Of a DNA stretch of 16,511 bases, positions 1 through 8,139 are shown in pieces. The notes under the pieces are model-generated. The model did no database searches. It was given only the letters and a program-made list of their open reading frames with translations, and was not told the DNA's origin. This DNA is from Candidatus Gastranaerophilales bacterium (GTDB lineage Bacteria > Cyanobacteriota > Vampirovibrionia > Gastranaerophilales > Gastranaerophilaceae): positions 1 through 16,511 of the forward strand of contig CAJONH010000245.1 of assembly GCA_905235825.1 (NCBI GenBank), read 5' to 3'. A program made the position numbers and the translations under genes. How positions within the stretch are numbered: position 1 is the first letter of the stretch; every line of letters starts with the position of its first letter.

Positions 1-245
1 CCGATGATTTTATTAAAACATTAAATAAAAAGTATGATTTAATTTTATTTACGACAAGAAATTCCAAAATGGCTGAAAAATGGCTTATAGAAAATAATTT
101 AAATAAATATTTTAAAACAGTAACAAGCAAAAAACAGCCATGTTATTTATATATAGATGATAGAGCGGTAAAATTTAACGGCGATTACAAACAAACGCTT
201 AAAGAAATTGATAATTTTGAAGTATATTGGAAAATAAAACAATAA
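1..245 (+). CDS. HAD-like hydrolase, C-terminal part (5' end outside window)
   Basis: An open frame enters from the left edge (first full codon at 3) and ends with TAA at 243-245, giving 80 C-terminal residues. Visible HAD-fold landmarks, numbered in the fragment, are a hydrophobic strand ending in FTTR (16-19, motif II Thr), a Lys pair in TSKKQ (41-45, motif III) and YIDDRA (50-55, the motif IV acidic pair) followed by FNGDY. This order and spacing match small HAD phosphatase/nucleotidase-like proteins whose C-terminus reads IDDRA-x-x-FNG. The N-terminal nucleophile motif (DxD) is outside the window, so activity and substrate cannot be judged. The gene converges on mazG, and its terminator hairpin overlaps the mazG stop codon. 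The family call is fairly secure; the specific function is unknown. Confidence 0.6.
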   Translation, partial: DDFIKTLNKKYDLILFTTRNSKMAEKWLIENNLNKYFKTVTSKKQPCYLYIDDRAVKFNGDYKQTLKEIDNFEVYWKIKQ

Positions 246-270
246 AACCTTAAATTTTGGTAGTAGTAGT

Positions 271-303
271 ATAGACTTTAGTCTGCCGATAGTCTATTTT
301 TTT
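271..303 (+). terminator. Intrinsic terminator of the HAD-like gene
   Basis: ATAGACT (271-277) pairs with AGTCTAT (291-297) and is followed by a T run to 303. The right arm contains the mazG stop codon (294-296, minus strand), so the convergent genes share this hairpin. On the minus strand no T run follows, so it is a good terminator only for the plus strand. A competing small hairpin (AGACT 273-277 with AGTCT 280-284) is possible. Confidence 0.6.
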
Positions 304-1055
304 GTTTTTTCTTTAGCGATATGCCACAATCTGTCCCATTCTTCAAGTGTTAAATGTTCAAGTTCTTTATCGGCTAAGGCTTCCATTTCACGAAAACGCT
401 TCATAAATTTTTTATTTGATTTTAAAAGAGCCTGTTCCGCATCAATCTTATTCCACCTTGCAAGATTAACAACAGCAAAAAGAATATCTCCGAGTTCTTC
501 TTCTTTATCATCAAGTGTTTTTGCCTCTTGAAATTCTTTTATCTCAGATAAAACGCAGTCATATAAAGAATTTTCATTGTCCCATTCAAAACCGACTTTA
601 ACTGCTTTTTTACTTATTTTTTGAGCACTCATTAATGCGGATTGTGATTTTGAAATACCGTCCATAACAGAGGTTCTGTGAGGTTTTTCTTCTTTTTTCA
701 GTTTTTCCCAGTTTTCAAGAATTTCATCGGTTGAAGTAACTTTAACACCGCCAAAAACGTGAGGGTGTCTGTGAACTAATTTATCAGAAATACCTTTTGC
801 CACATCTTCAATATTAAAAGCATTTTCTTCTTTTGCAATTTGAGAATGTAAAACAACCTGTAACAATACATCGCCCAGTTCTTCGCATAAATGTTTATTA
901 TCATTATCATCTATTGCATCAACAGCCTCGTAGGCTTCTTCAAGCATGTTGCGTTTTAAAGTGGAGTGAGTTTGCTCTCTATCCCACTTGCAGCCGTTTT
1001 CGCTTCTTAAAATATCTATAATTTCAATTAATCTTTCAATATTAGGGTAATTCAT
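294..1055 (-). CDS. mazG: MazG nucleoside triphosphate pyrophosphohydrolase
   Basis: Full-length MazG of 253 residues, close to the usual 260 or so. MazG hydrolyses (d)NTPs to NMP and pyrophosphate, cleaning the nucleotide pool in the cytoplasm. The N-terminal domain shows the metal-binding EExxE...EExxD pattern: E39, E40 and E43 in LEEAYEAVD, then E58, E59 and D62 in CEELGDVLLQ. The conserved HRHPHVFG block is at about 96-103. A second MazG domain with EEELGDILFAVVN lies near residue 185, so the tandem-domain architecture is intact. The start ATG (1053-1055) is preceded by GGTGAGA inside the 3' end of hisG; only one base separates it from the hisG stop, so translational coupling is likely. 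It is the last gene of the LCP-hisG-mazG operon. Confidence 0.95.
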   Translation of the reverse strand: MNYPNIERLIEIIDILRSENGCKWDREQTHSTLKRNMLEEAYEAVDAIDDNDNKHLCEELGDVLLQVVLHSQIAKEENAFNIEDVAKGISDKLVHRHPHVFGGVKVTSTDEILENWEKLKKEEKPHRTSVMDGISKSQSALMSAQKISKKAVKVGFEWDNENSLYDCVLSEIKEFQEAKTLDDKEEELGDILFAVVNLARWNKIDAEQALLKSNKKFMKRFREMEALADKELEHLTLEEWDRLWHIAKEKTKK

Positions 1056-1056
1056 A

Positions 1057-1923
1057 TTATCTCACCATTTGGTCAACCGTCATTATTAAAATTCCCTGCC
1101 CGCCGAGTTTTTTTAATTTATCAATACTGTCAAAAACTTTATCGGCATCAACTACAACGTGCATTACAACGTGCTCGTCATCTCCTGCTAAAGACATAAT
1201 AGTAGGAGAACTCAGTCCGGGGAGAAATGCTCTTATTTCATCAAGGGAGCTTTTAGGAACATGAGCCATTAAATATTTCTTTTGACGTGCATCAATTACT
1301 GATTTTAAAGCTCTTAAAACGATATGTGTTTTTTCTTTTTTATCTTCGCTTAAATTTTTATTTTGAATAACAATGGCAGTAGATTCAAGAATTTTATCAA
1401 TAATTCTAAGTTTATTTGATTTTAGAGTTGAACCTGAAGATGTGATATCAACAACTACGTCAGATAAACCGAGGCGGGGAGTAATCTCCGTTGCACCGGA
1501 AATTTCTATAATTTTAGGATTTTTTCCTAATTTTTCAAAATATTCACGAGCTATATTAGGAAATGAAGTTGCTATTTTCAAATTTTGAGGTAAATCGGAA
1601 GATGTTTGATAAGTGTCTTCTTCTTTAACTGCAACAACCATTTCACAATATCCAAAGTCTAAATCCATTATTTTATCGACATTAGCTTTGCATTCGGTAA
1701 GAATATCAAATCCGGTAAAGCCGATATCGGCAATTCCGTTTTCAACAAACATAGGAATATCTTGAGTTCTTACAAAAATTATTGAATACTTTTTATCTTT
1801 TGTCGTAACCTGTAAACTTCTTTCGTCTTTAGAAGGAAATACAAGTCCTGCCGAGTTTAATAAATCATATATTTTTTCCGATAATCTTCCTTTGTTGGGT
1901 ATTGCAATATTTAATATTTCCAT
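1057..1923 (-). CDS. hisG: ATP phosphoribosyltransferase, long form (HisG)
   Basis: Catalyses the first step of histidine biosynthesis, joining ATP and PRPP to give phosphoribosyl-ATP, in the cytoplasm. Numbered from the start chosen here (288 aa), the N-terminus IAIPNKGRL (7-14) and the PRPP-binding signature DVVVDITSSGSTL (155-167) identify the enzyme. Residues about 213-286, ending in GGQGILIMTVDQM, form the ACT-like regulatory domain of long-form HisG, so it should be histidine-inhibited and should not need HisZ. The frame is open 12 codons further upstream (to 1959), but that would overlap the LCP gene. ATG at 1921-1923 has AAAAGGAA (1932-1939) well placed before it and starts right at the conserved N-terminus. 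No other his gene is in the window. Confidence 0.94.
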   Translation of the reverse strand: MEILNIAIPNKGRLSEKIYDLLNSAGLVFPSKDERSLQVTTKDKKYSIIFVRTQDIPMFVENGIADIGFTGFDILTECKANVDKIMDLDFGYCEMVVAVKEEDTYQTSSDLPQNLKIATSFPNIAREYFEKLGKNPKIIEISGATEITPRLGLSDVVVDITSSGSTLKSNKLRIIDKILESTAIVIQNKNLSEDKKEKTHIVLRALKSVIDARQKKYLMAHVPKSSLDEIRAFLPGLSSPTIMSLAGDDEHVVMHVVVDADKVFDSIDKLKKLGGQGILIMTVDQMVR

Positions 1924-1948
1924 TATTCTTATTCCTTTTACCAATTTT

Positions 1949-3280
1949 TTAATCATCATCTTTTATTGTTATCAAAATATCGCTTGTATCACAATATGTA
2001 CGGACAGGATTGTGAATGTAATTATACTCTGCTATTTCAGGTACACGGCGTTTCATTTCATCAATCAACAATTCCGGAATTGTTGAATTATAGCCTATAA
2101 TGACCGATTGTCTAATCTGAGAAGATCTTCCCGAACAATTTACATCATAACCGGCTGTTTTCAGTTGATCACGTATTGCGAAAGCATCAATTTCTTTATG
2201 TCTTGCATACATAATCCCGACCGAAAGGTTATTATGTGCAATTTCAATTTTCTGCCTGTATATTAATCGGTTGATAACCTGCTGCGTTTTTTCTGGATCC
2301 AAAATCCAATAGCTTACAATTCCCTTTTTATTTGGAGCTCCGGGAAGCATGACAAATTCGACTTTATTAATATCGAGGTCATGAATGGTTGAAGCATATT
2401 GCGACATTTGATATAAATTTAAATCTGTTCTTGAATATAAATTTGCTATTTTAAGTGCTTCGGGAATTTTTTTCAATGTATCGGGAGATTTTAGTTTTTC
2501 AATTAAAGCATTAATAAATTTCTGCTGTCTGTGAACTCTGCCTATATCACCGAGAAAATCCTTTCTGAACCTGAGATATCCTTCAGCTTCTTCCCCGTTC
2601 AATACGTGTTTTCCTTTTTTTAAATGAATGTGCAGACCGGCACTATAATCATCATAATCCATTCTGTTATCAATGTATATAGGTACACCTCCGATAGTAT
2701 CAATAAGTTTTTTAACACCGTCCGAGTTAATTATTACATAATTATGAATTTTGATACCGAGAGTTTCTTCTATTGTCTTTTTAGTTAGTTCAATACCGCC
2801 TATGGCATAAGCCGAATTAATTTTTTGAATGCCATGCCCTTCCGCTATGTAAACTTTACTGTCACGAGGAATTGAAACAGCATTAACGCTTTTGCCGTGG
2901 TTATCAATGTTTAGTATAATGATGGAATCGGAGCGTACACCGGAAAATGGGAGCGTATTAGGCCCGTTTGAATCTACGCCGAGTAATAAAATATTTTGAT
3001 AACGGTTTAACATTTTAAAGTTAAATTTAGAAGGGGTAACATCGGGATTTGAAGTAATTTGGACTCCAAAAAGTTTTTTATCCGTAAAACTGGAAAAAAT
3101 TGTAGAAATATCGTCATAATTAGTAATGATATGCATAACTAAAACAGTTGCAGCAATTACAAAAAATGTTAAAAATACGGCACGCAATGTAATAACAAGC
3201 CTTGCTTTGTTTTCTTTTGTCATTTTCTTATACTGTAAAAGTTCGCTGTACTGCTCGTCTTTATTCTTCAACTCTGCCAT
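1949..3280 (-). CDS. LytR-CpsA-Psr (LCP) family cell-wall glycopolymer ligase
   Basis: A 443-residue membrane-anchored LCP protein. A short cytoplasmic N-terminus is followed by one transmembrane segment (about 28-53). The extracytoplasmic LCP domain (about 95-260) shows the family residues: LLGVDSN with D103, VRSDS (115-119), SIPRD (136-140), and the LRFRKD...GDIGRVHRQQ block (236-253) with the conserved Arg residues. A C-terminal LytR_C domain occupies about 348-425. Known members transfer undecaprenyl-phosphate-linked glycopolymers to peptidoglycan or another acceptor; the polymer here is unknown. AGAGGA lies 8 nt before the ATG. It is the first gene of the operon with hisG and mazG. Cyanobacteria and Firmicutes commonly carry such proteins. 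Confidence 0.93.
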   Translation of the reverse strand: MAELKNKDEQYSELLQYKKMTKENKARLVITLRAVFLTFFVIAATVLVMHIITNYDDISTIFSSFTDKKLFGVQITSNPDVTPSKFNFKMLNRYQNILLLGVDSNGPNTLPFSGVRSDSIIILNIDNHGKSVNAVSIPRDSKVYIAEGHGIQKINSAYAIGGIELTKKTIEETLGIKIHNYVIINSDGVKKLIDTIGGVPIYIDNRMDYDDYSAGLHIHLKKGKHVLNGEEAEGYLRFRKDFLGDIGRVHRQQKFINALIEKLKSPDTLKKIPEALKIANLYSRTDLNLYQMSQYASTIHDLDINKVEFVMLPGAPNKKGIVSYWILDPEKTQQVINRLIYRQKIEIAHNNLSVGIMYARHKEIDAFAIRDQLKTAGYDVNCSGRSSQIRQSVIIGYNSTIPELLIDEMKRRVPEIAEYNYIHNPVRTYCDTSDILITIKDDD

Positions 3281-3301
3281 TAACTTAGTCCTCTGAATGT
3301 T

Positions 3302-3330
3302 AATATAATCTTACTTCAAAAAAATGAAAA
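3302..3330 (-). promoter_or_regulatory. Candidate promoter of the LCP-hisG-mazG operon
   Basis: On the minus strand, TTTTCA (3325-3330) and TATATT (3302-3307) are separated by 17 bp and lie just upstream of the AGAGGA ribosome binding site. An alternative further upstream, TTGTAA with an 18-bp spacer to TATCAA (about 3380-3410), is also plausible. Both are predictions from hexamer matches only, and in DNA this AT-rich such matches are frequent. Confidence 0.35.
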
Positions 3331-3478
3331 ATAGTAGTGCATAATCAGCCGATAGAAAATCGGGGTATTTTAAATCAAAAAATTGATACAAAAATTTTCT
3401 GCGGAGTTACAAAGTCAATATATTGTTGAATTTTTTGTTTAATATTTCTTAATAAATAATTATTAATTTAGTAAATTT

Positions 3479-3524
3479 TTGAGAAAAAAGTTTTTTTATA
3501 GTATATATAAATAGGTGCTATATT
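3479..3524 (+). promoter_or_regulatory. Candidate promoter region of the FhaB-like gene
   Basis: The divergent gap 3281-3645 has no gene. Within it, TTGAGA (3479-3484) lies 17 bp before TATATA (3502-3507). Slightly downstream is an extended -10 element, TGCTATATT (3516-3524). Either would give a leader of about 110-130 nt before the strong SD GAGGAAAGAAG just upstream of the ATG at 3646. A small CCGAT/ATCGG hairpin (3349-3363) is the only other visible structure in the gap. Confidence 0.4.
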
Positions 3525-3645
3525 TCCATTTAAATTTTAAGAGAGATTTTAAGAGATATTAAGCAAAAAATAAAAAATATAGCAACAAATTTTTTCACAT
3601 CACTTATAACAAAACAGAAATACATACAATAGAGGAAAGAAGACT

Positions 3646-5910
3646 ATGAGAAAACTTTTAAGTACAACTATAGCAGTCGGTATATTCGCTTCAATGGGAA
3701 TGACCCCTGTATTAGCTGATGTATTACCAAATACACTTCCGACATATAATCCTACAGGCAGTTCAAATGTTACTGTTTCAGATCCATATACGGCAGCTAA
3801 CGGCAGATATACAATGGATGTTACAGTTGGTAATGGTCAATATTATGAAACCGGTGTTGCAAATTATGATGATTTTAATATAGGAAGTAATTCTACATTT
3901 AATATATTATTTACAAATCATAACCAGACTTCAATTAATAAAGTTGCTGCAACAGGCGGTTTATCACAAATATACGGTCAATTTAAAGCAGGTTCGGCTG
4001 ATAATTGCGGAGGAGTTTGCAACTTCCAATCAACAGGTAAAGTTATTTTATTAAATCCGAACGGTATATTATTCGGAAGCGGTGCAAACGTAAATATTAA
4101 TTCTTTCACAGCATCAAATTTGCACGGTACTTATGTTGAAGATGAAAGAACCGGCTGGGAAGGATACGGCACATTACAATTAAGAAAATATAACGACGGA
4201 GAAGTAACATATACAAATGACCGCATAGACGGTATTAAAGTAGAAGACGGTGCAACAATCACGGCAGGAACAAACTTGACTTTCGCTGCAAGCAACATCG
4301 ACTTATATGAAGGTTCAAAAATTACAACAAATACAACAACACCGAATGTAACTTTCGTTAATAATCAGCCTACCGAAGCATTCGGTAAAACATATTTAGT
4401 TACATCAGACGGTGTAAATTTCACATATCAAAGACACGGCGGAATCCGCAAAATGGAAAATACGGCGGCTGACTCCGCAAACGCAATGAAAATAGCAATG
4501 AACGGTGAAATCGAAACAGGTGCTCTTAAAGCATATAACTATTCGGCAAATAAAAATTCCGAAATTAATACAAACGGTGCAACAATAAAAGCAGTTAAAG
4601 CATCAAAAGGTAATGACGGAAGTGTATATTTAGAATCGGACAGCAGAGTTATTTCTGATAATACAACATTTACAGTCGGCGGAGATTTAACAGCAAAAGC
4701 TAAACAAAAAATTCAGTTTAATAACGGCAGTAAAATTAATGCAGACGGTAATGTTACTTTAGAAACAACTACCGTTGGCAACAATGAATCATATACAAGA
4801 GAAAATCCCGATAGTTCAACAAGTACTTATACAAATGACGGTACATTAATCATTAGCAATTCAGAAATTAATGCAAATAACATTTCATTAAAATCACCTA
4901 AAGCTGTTTCAATACAGTCAGGTTCAAAAATTAAAGGTGCAAATGTTACGGCTGACGGCGGTGCTTTAGGTTATGTCGTAGGTGCTTCTAAAGTGGATGC
5001 TGATAACTTTACTATTTCAGCTAATGATATATGGTTTGACAGAGCTGATATAAAAGCTGCACAAAAAATTTCAGCAACAGCTAAAACCGGTAATATTTTA
5101 TCAATGGATAATACGGGAAATGGTGCCGAATCATCATTTGATGCTCCCGAAATTGAATTAACCGCAACAGCAGGTGATATTATTAACTCGAAAACAATTA
5201 ACTCAACAGAATTTAAAGGTTCTTATAACTTTAATAATAAAAAGGCAACGCTTAATGCAGGCAGAGATATTAAAGTTAACGTATCGGGTGTGGAAAACGA
5301 TGCTTATGGCTTAACTGCAGTTGCAGGCAGAGATGTTTCAATTGAAACTCCCGGAACATTATCTGTATCTAAGTTAGTTGCAGGAAATGGTGATGCATAT
5401 ACAACAGGTGATATGACAATTAAAGCGGCAAATGTTAAGGCAGGTCAGCCTTATGCAGGTAATGACTACATAATTACCGATGCGGATGATGCAAATTATG
5501 ATCGTTCTTTAATATCAGTTAAGAAAGGTACATTCTCATCACAAAATCCAAACGGAACCGAAGCAACATACTATGTAACAAAATCAACAGATAAAATCGG
5601 TGATTCTGACAATTATATGCGTCATCACTTACAATACGGTGCAACAAGCGATTCTGAAAAGTTCGTATTATTAAATCCGAGAGCAGATAGAACCCCCAGA
5701 ATACCGGAAGAACCACAACAACCTCAGCCACAGCAAGTAGTTGCATCGGCTTCAATTCCTTCGGTAAATGACGGACTTGTTACAAAGAACAAATTACCAA
5801 GACAAACTGAAGTATATAATAACAATACAAGTATAATAAATAACAGAGTTGCATTAGTGGATGTGTTCGCTGCAGCTAGTCAGATAGAAATTGAAGACGA
5901 CGAAGAATAA
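3646..5910 (+). CDS. Secreted FhaB-like exoprotein with two-partner-secretion (TPS) domain
   Basis: A 754-residue protein with a Sec signal peptide (positive n-region, hydrophobic stretch, cleavage likely after ALA at 22-24). Residues about 30-165 resemble the filamentous haemagglutinin N-terminal TPS domain that is recognised by an outer-membrane TpsB transporter. The diagnostic core is VILLNPNGILFGSG (133-146), with NPNG at 137-140. The body is Asn/Thr/Gly-rich with many G-N/D-turn-strand units, consistent with a beta-helix. C121 and C125 (CxxxC) sit just before the core and could form a disulfide. A proline/glutamine-rich linker (about 684-697) leads to an acidic tail (IEIEDDEE). It is short for the family, with no visible toxin domain or LPXTG-type anchor. 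No TpsB gene is in the window. A role in adhesion or surface structure is inference. Confidence 0.82.
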   Translation: MRKLLSTTIAVGIFASMGMTPVLADVLPNTLPTYNPTGSSNVTVSDPYTAANGRYTMDVTVGNGQYYETGVANYDDFNIGSNSTFNILFTNHNQTSINKVAATGGLSQIYGQFKAGSADNCGGVCNFQSTGKVILLNPNGILFGSGANVNINSFTASNLHGTYVEDERTGWEGYGTLQLRKYNDGEVTYTNDRIDGIKVEDGATITAGTNLTFAASNIDLYEGSKITTNTTTPNVTFVNNQPTEAFGKTYLVTSDGVNFTYQRHGGIRKMENTAADSANAMKIAMNGEIETGALKAYNYSANKNSEINTNGATIKAVKASKGNDGSVYLESDSRVISDNTTFTVGGDLTAKAKQKIQFNNGSKINADGNVTLETTTVGNNESYTRENPDSSTSTYTNDGTLIISNSEINANNISLKSPKAVSIQSGSKIKGANVTADGGALGYVVGASKVDADNFTISANDIWFDRADIKAAQKISATAKTGNILSMDNTGNGAESSFDAPEIELTATAGDIINSKTINSTEFKGSYNFNNKKATLNAGRDIKVNVSGVENDAYGLTAVAGRDVSIETPGTLSVSKLVAGNGDAYTTGDMTIKAANVKAGQPYAGNDYIITDADDANYDRSLISVKKGTFSSQNPNGTEATYYVTKSTDKIGDSDNYMRHHLQYGATSDSEKFVLLNPRADRTPRIPEEPQQPQPQQVVASASIPSVNDGLVTKNKLPRQTEVYNNNTSIINNRVALVDVFAAASQIEIEDDEE

Positions 5911-5930
5911 TAAAAACAATAAATAAAAAC

Positions 5931-5962
5931 AAAAAGGAGTCATTAATTTGACTCCTTTTTTT
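5931..5962 (+). terminator. Intrinsic terminator after the FhaB-like gene
   Basis: A perfect 12-bp stem, AAAAAGGAGTCA (5931-5942) with TGACTCCTTTTT (5949-5960), loop TTAATT, T run to 5962. It ends the exoprotein transcript before the TPR gene, so the two genes probably have separate transcription or only read-through coupling. Confidence 0.9.
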
Positions 5963-6015
5963 GTTTGCCATTTCGCAATATTTAAGATATCATATAGAAA
6001 AAAGAGGGTTAGTTT

Positions 6016-7773
6016 ATGAATATTAAGAATAGTATTTTATTTCTGTTAATATTGACCGGAACAAGTGCATTTGCTACCGAGGCTATAGTTCGCAGAGCTT
6101 ATACAACAAAAGCTCGTTCGGCTATTGAATCTTCAAATTATAAAATGAAGTCGGTATATTTAAATAACAGGTATGATGAAGAAATGGCAGAACCTGCAAT
6201 AAAAGAACTTACAAGAAGAATAGCGGTTGAGCCCGAAAATGATTCTTTATATGTACTTTTATCCGACGTACTTATTAAATCAAAACAATATGAACCTTCT
6301 CTTGAAAATTATGTTTATTTGTATAATCTGAAAAAAAACAATAATTTACAAAATGATACATATTCATTAATTAAAAAATTATTCTCATCATACAGGCGAA
6401 TTTTACATAAAGATGGCGGTTTATGTTTGAACATGGCTGTTATGGCATTAATAACAGGTGAAAACGAAGCAATTGATTATGCAATAGCAGGTGCAGAACG
6501 TTCAAACAATGTAGCACTGACAAAAAAGACTCTGGAGCTTGTCTTTGATTCAAATCAAGATCCTATTAAAGCTATGGAAGTATGTGAAAAAATATTATCG
6601 AGAAATCCTAATGATGTAGAAGTAAGAAAAATTAAAGCAATTTATCATATTATGAAAAATGAGCAAAAGGAAGCAATAGACGAATATACGAAGGTTTTAG
6701 AACTTGCATCGGATGATGATGAATCAAGATTTGGTTTGTATCGTTTGCTTTCTTCTTCAAAGAGAATAGATGATAAAGAAATGTTAAAACGTTTATACGG
6801 AGTAAAAAATTCTTATGAATTTGAGCAGGCGTATGTTTCTTTAACCGAATTATTAATGAAAAACAGTGAATTCGCTGATGCTAAGATATATGCGGCAAAA
6901 TTGATGAAAAAATATGATCAAAATCCGAACGGTTATATATTAATGTCTGAAATATACAAAAGAGAAGGTAAGATAAAAGAAGCATACGATACACTGAGTT
7001 TGGCACGTGATAAGGCTGATGATAATACAGATGCTGCAAAATATAACGTAATGCTGGCAAAACTTTCTGATGAACCCGTTAAGGAAGCAAACAACTTAAT
7101 TGCAAGTGAGTTATATGAACAGGCATTGGAAGTTTTGGAAAGTGCAAATCCTGAGTCTTTATATGTCATTTTAACTCAGGCAAGAACAAATTATTTAATG
7201 GGAAATAAGCAAAAAACTTTCGATTATTTAAATAAAGCTATGTCTTTATATAAAGATAATTCGGATGTATACTGTGCATTCGGATATATTTATTTGCAGG
7301 AAAAGGATACTGAAACTGCAAGACGATATGCAAATGATTCATTAAAACTGGATAAAAATAATAAAACTGCCCATGATTTATTGGATTTGATTAATAAAAC
7401 CGAATCGAACAAATATACAGTTCAAATACTTGATGCAATGGAAGCACAAAACTACACGGAGGCAATGAGGCTTGTTAATGAGGCTATGGCAATTGATAAA
7501 AAATCGGCTGATTTATATTATTATAAATCATTGATTTTTATTGCACAGAATAACTATGCTGCTTCGACTGCTACGTTATATAAGTGTCTTGAACTTAACA
7601 GAAACTATAAAGATGCATATTTTTATCTTGGTGCCGCTTTTGATAATCTTGGAGAAACTCAAAACGCATTAAATAATTATAAAAGATTTTTGGATATGAC
7701 AAAAGACGATATCTTAGGTTCTAATGAGAGAATAGATTATGCAAAAGCTCGTATTGAAAAATTAGAAAACTGA
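6016..7773 (+). CDS. Exported TPR-repeat protein
   Basis: A 585-residue protein with a signal peptide (MNIKNSILFLLILTGTSAFA, cleavage after residue 20), so it acts in the periplasm or is envelope-attached. The rest is helical and built of TPR-like units, visible at about 75-103, 182-231, 270-299, 305-333, 383-412, 415-447, 495-527 and 533-562; the last ones (YYYKSLIFIAQNNYAAS and AYFYLGAAFDNLGETQNAL) are textbook TPRs. TPR arrays bind partner proteins. The partner is unknown, but the gene follows directly after the secreted FhaB-like protein, so a role in exporting, tethering or assembling envelope proteins is a reasonable inference. AGAGGG lies 7 nt before the ATG. No catalytic motif is visible. 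Confidence 0.85.
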   Translation: MNIKNSILFLLILTGTSAFATEAIVRRAYTTKARSAIESSNYKMKSVYLNNRYDEEMAEPAIKELTRRIAVEPENDSLYVLLSDVLIKSKQYEPSLENYVYLYNLKKNNNLQNDTYSLIKKLFSSYRRILHKDGGLCLNMAVMALITGENEAIDYAIAGAERSNNVALTKKTLELVFDSNQDPIKAMEVCEKILSRNPNDVEVRKIKAIYHIMKNEQKEAIDEYTKVLELASDDDESRFGLYRLLSSSKRIDDKEMLKRLYGVKNSYEFEQAYVSLTELLMKNSEFADAKIYAAKLMKKYDQNPNGYILMSEIYKREGKIKEAYDTLSLARDKADDNTDAAKYNVMLAKLSDEPVKEANNLIASELYEQALEVLESANPESLYVILTQARTNYLMGNKQKTFDYLNKAMSLYKDNSDVYCAFGYIYLQEKDTETARRYANDSLKLDKNNKTAHDLLDLINKTESNKYTVQILDAMEAQNYTEAMRLVNEAMAIDKKSADLYYYKSLIFIAQNNYAASTATLYKCLELNRNYKDAYFYLGAAFDNLGETQNALNNYKRFLDMTKDDILGSNERIDYAKARIEKLEN

Positions 7774-7794
7774 GTTAAAACTAAAATAACAATA

Positions 7795-7820
7795 AAAAAG
7801 CTGCTTTATAGCAGCTTTTT
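7795..7820. terminator. Bidirectional intrinsic terminator
   Basis: AAAAAGCTGC (7795-7804) pairs with GCAGCTTTTT (7811-7820) around the loop TTTATA. Its T/A flanks serve the TPR gene on the plus strand and the small membrane-peptide gene on the minus strand, whose stop lies 3 nt away. Confidence 0.85.
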
Positions 7821-7823
7821 ATT

Positions 7824-7937
7824 TTATACTTGTGCTTGCACTTCATGATTTGTTTGATTTTTTTCACCTTTTTTCATAAATTTAAAAAGTCCGAATCCTA
7901 TTCCTGCCAAAGCACCTATTAAAAATAATTTATTCAT
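7824..7937 (-). CDS. Small membrane peptide (37 aa)
   Basis: A short frame that general gene callers could miss. The ATG at 7935-7937 (minus strand) is preceded by a strong ribosome binding site, AAAAAAGGGAG (7947-7957), with a 9-nt spacer, and the stop is followed directly by the bidirectional terminator. The peptide begins MNKLFLIGALAGIGFGLFKF, a Gly-rich hydrophobic segment, continues with MKKGEKN and ends in a polar tail rich in Gln (HEVQAQV). This looks like a single-pass, N-in/C-out or hairpin small membrane protein, resembling in style the YtxH-like or hydrophobic small proteins. The function is unknown. The start, SD and terminator together make it a credible gene. Confidence 0.7.
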   Translation of the reverse strand: MNKLFLIGALAGIGFGLFKFMKKGEKNQTNHEVQAQV

Positions 7938-8042
7938 TATATTTCACTCCCTTTTTTGTAACATTTGAATAATAAACTTTAAAACAGATATTTTATACCC
8001 TAATGTGTTCTATTTAACTGTATAATTCTAAGTCTTTGTTAA

Positions 8043-8103
8043 TTGTAAAGAAATATTAAAGAATGTATATATCAAAAAAGCAATTTTTTAAGTAGTATAT
8101 ACT
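8043..8103 (+). promoter_or_regulatory. Candidate promoter of the Asn/Ser/Thr-rich protein gene
   Basis: TTGTAA (8043-8048) and TATATA (8066-8071, preceded by TG) are spaced 17 bp. A second -10-like TATACT (8098-8103) sits inside the palindrome AGTATATACT (8094-8103). The SD AAGGA (8128-8132) precedes the ATG at 8140. On the minus strand a TATAAA (7992-7997) could serve the small membrane peptide. Confidence 0.35.
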
Positions 8104-8139
8104 TTATATATATGTAATACACATAAAAAGGATAAAAGA

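Noticed and set aside
5519..5755. 78-codon minus-strand frame in the FhaB-like gene
   Set aside because: Antisense shadow with no start signals.
3646..5910. Contact-dependent toxin (CdiA/BcpA-like) interpretation of the FhaB-like protein
   Set aside because: The protein is short, has no visible toxin domain or VENN-type boundary, and no immunity gene follows.
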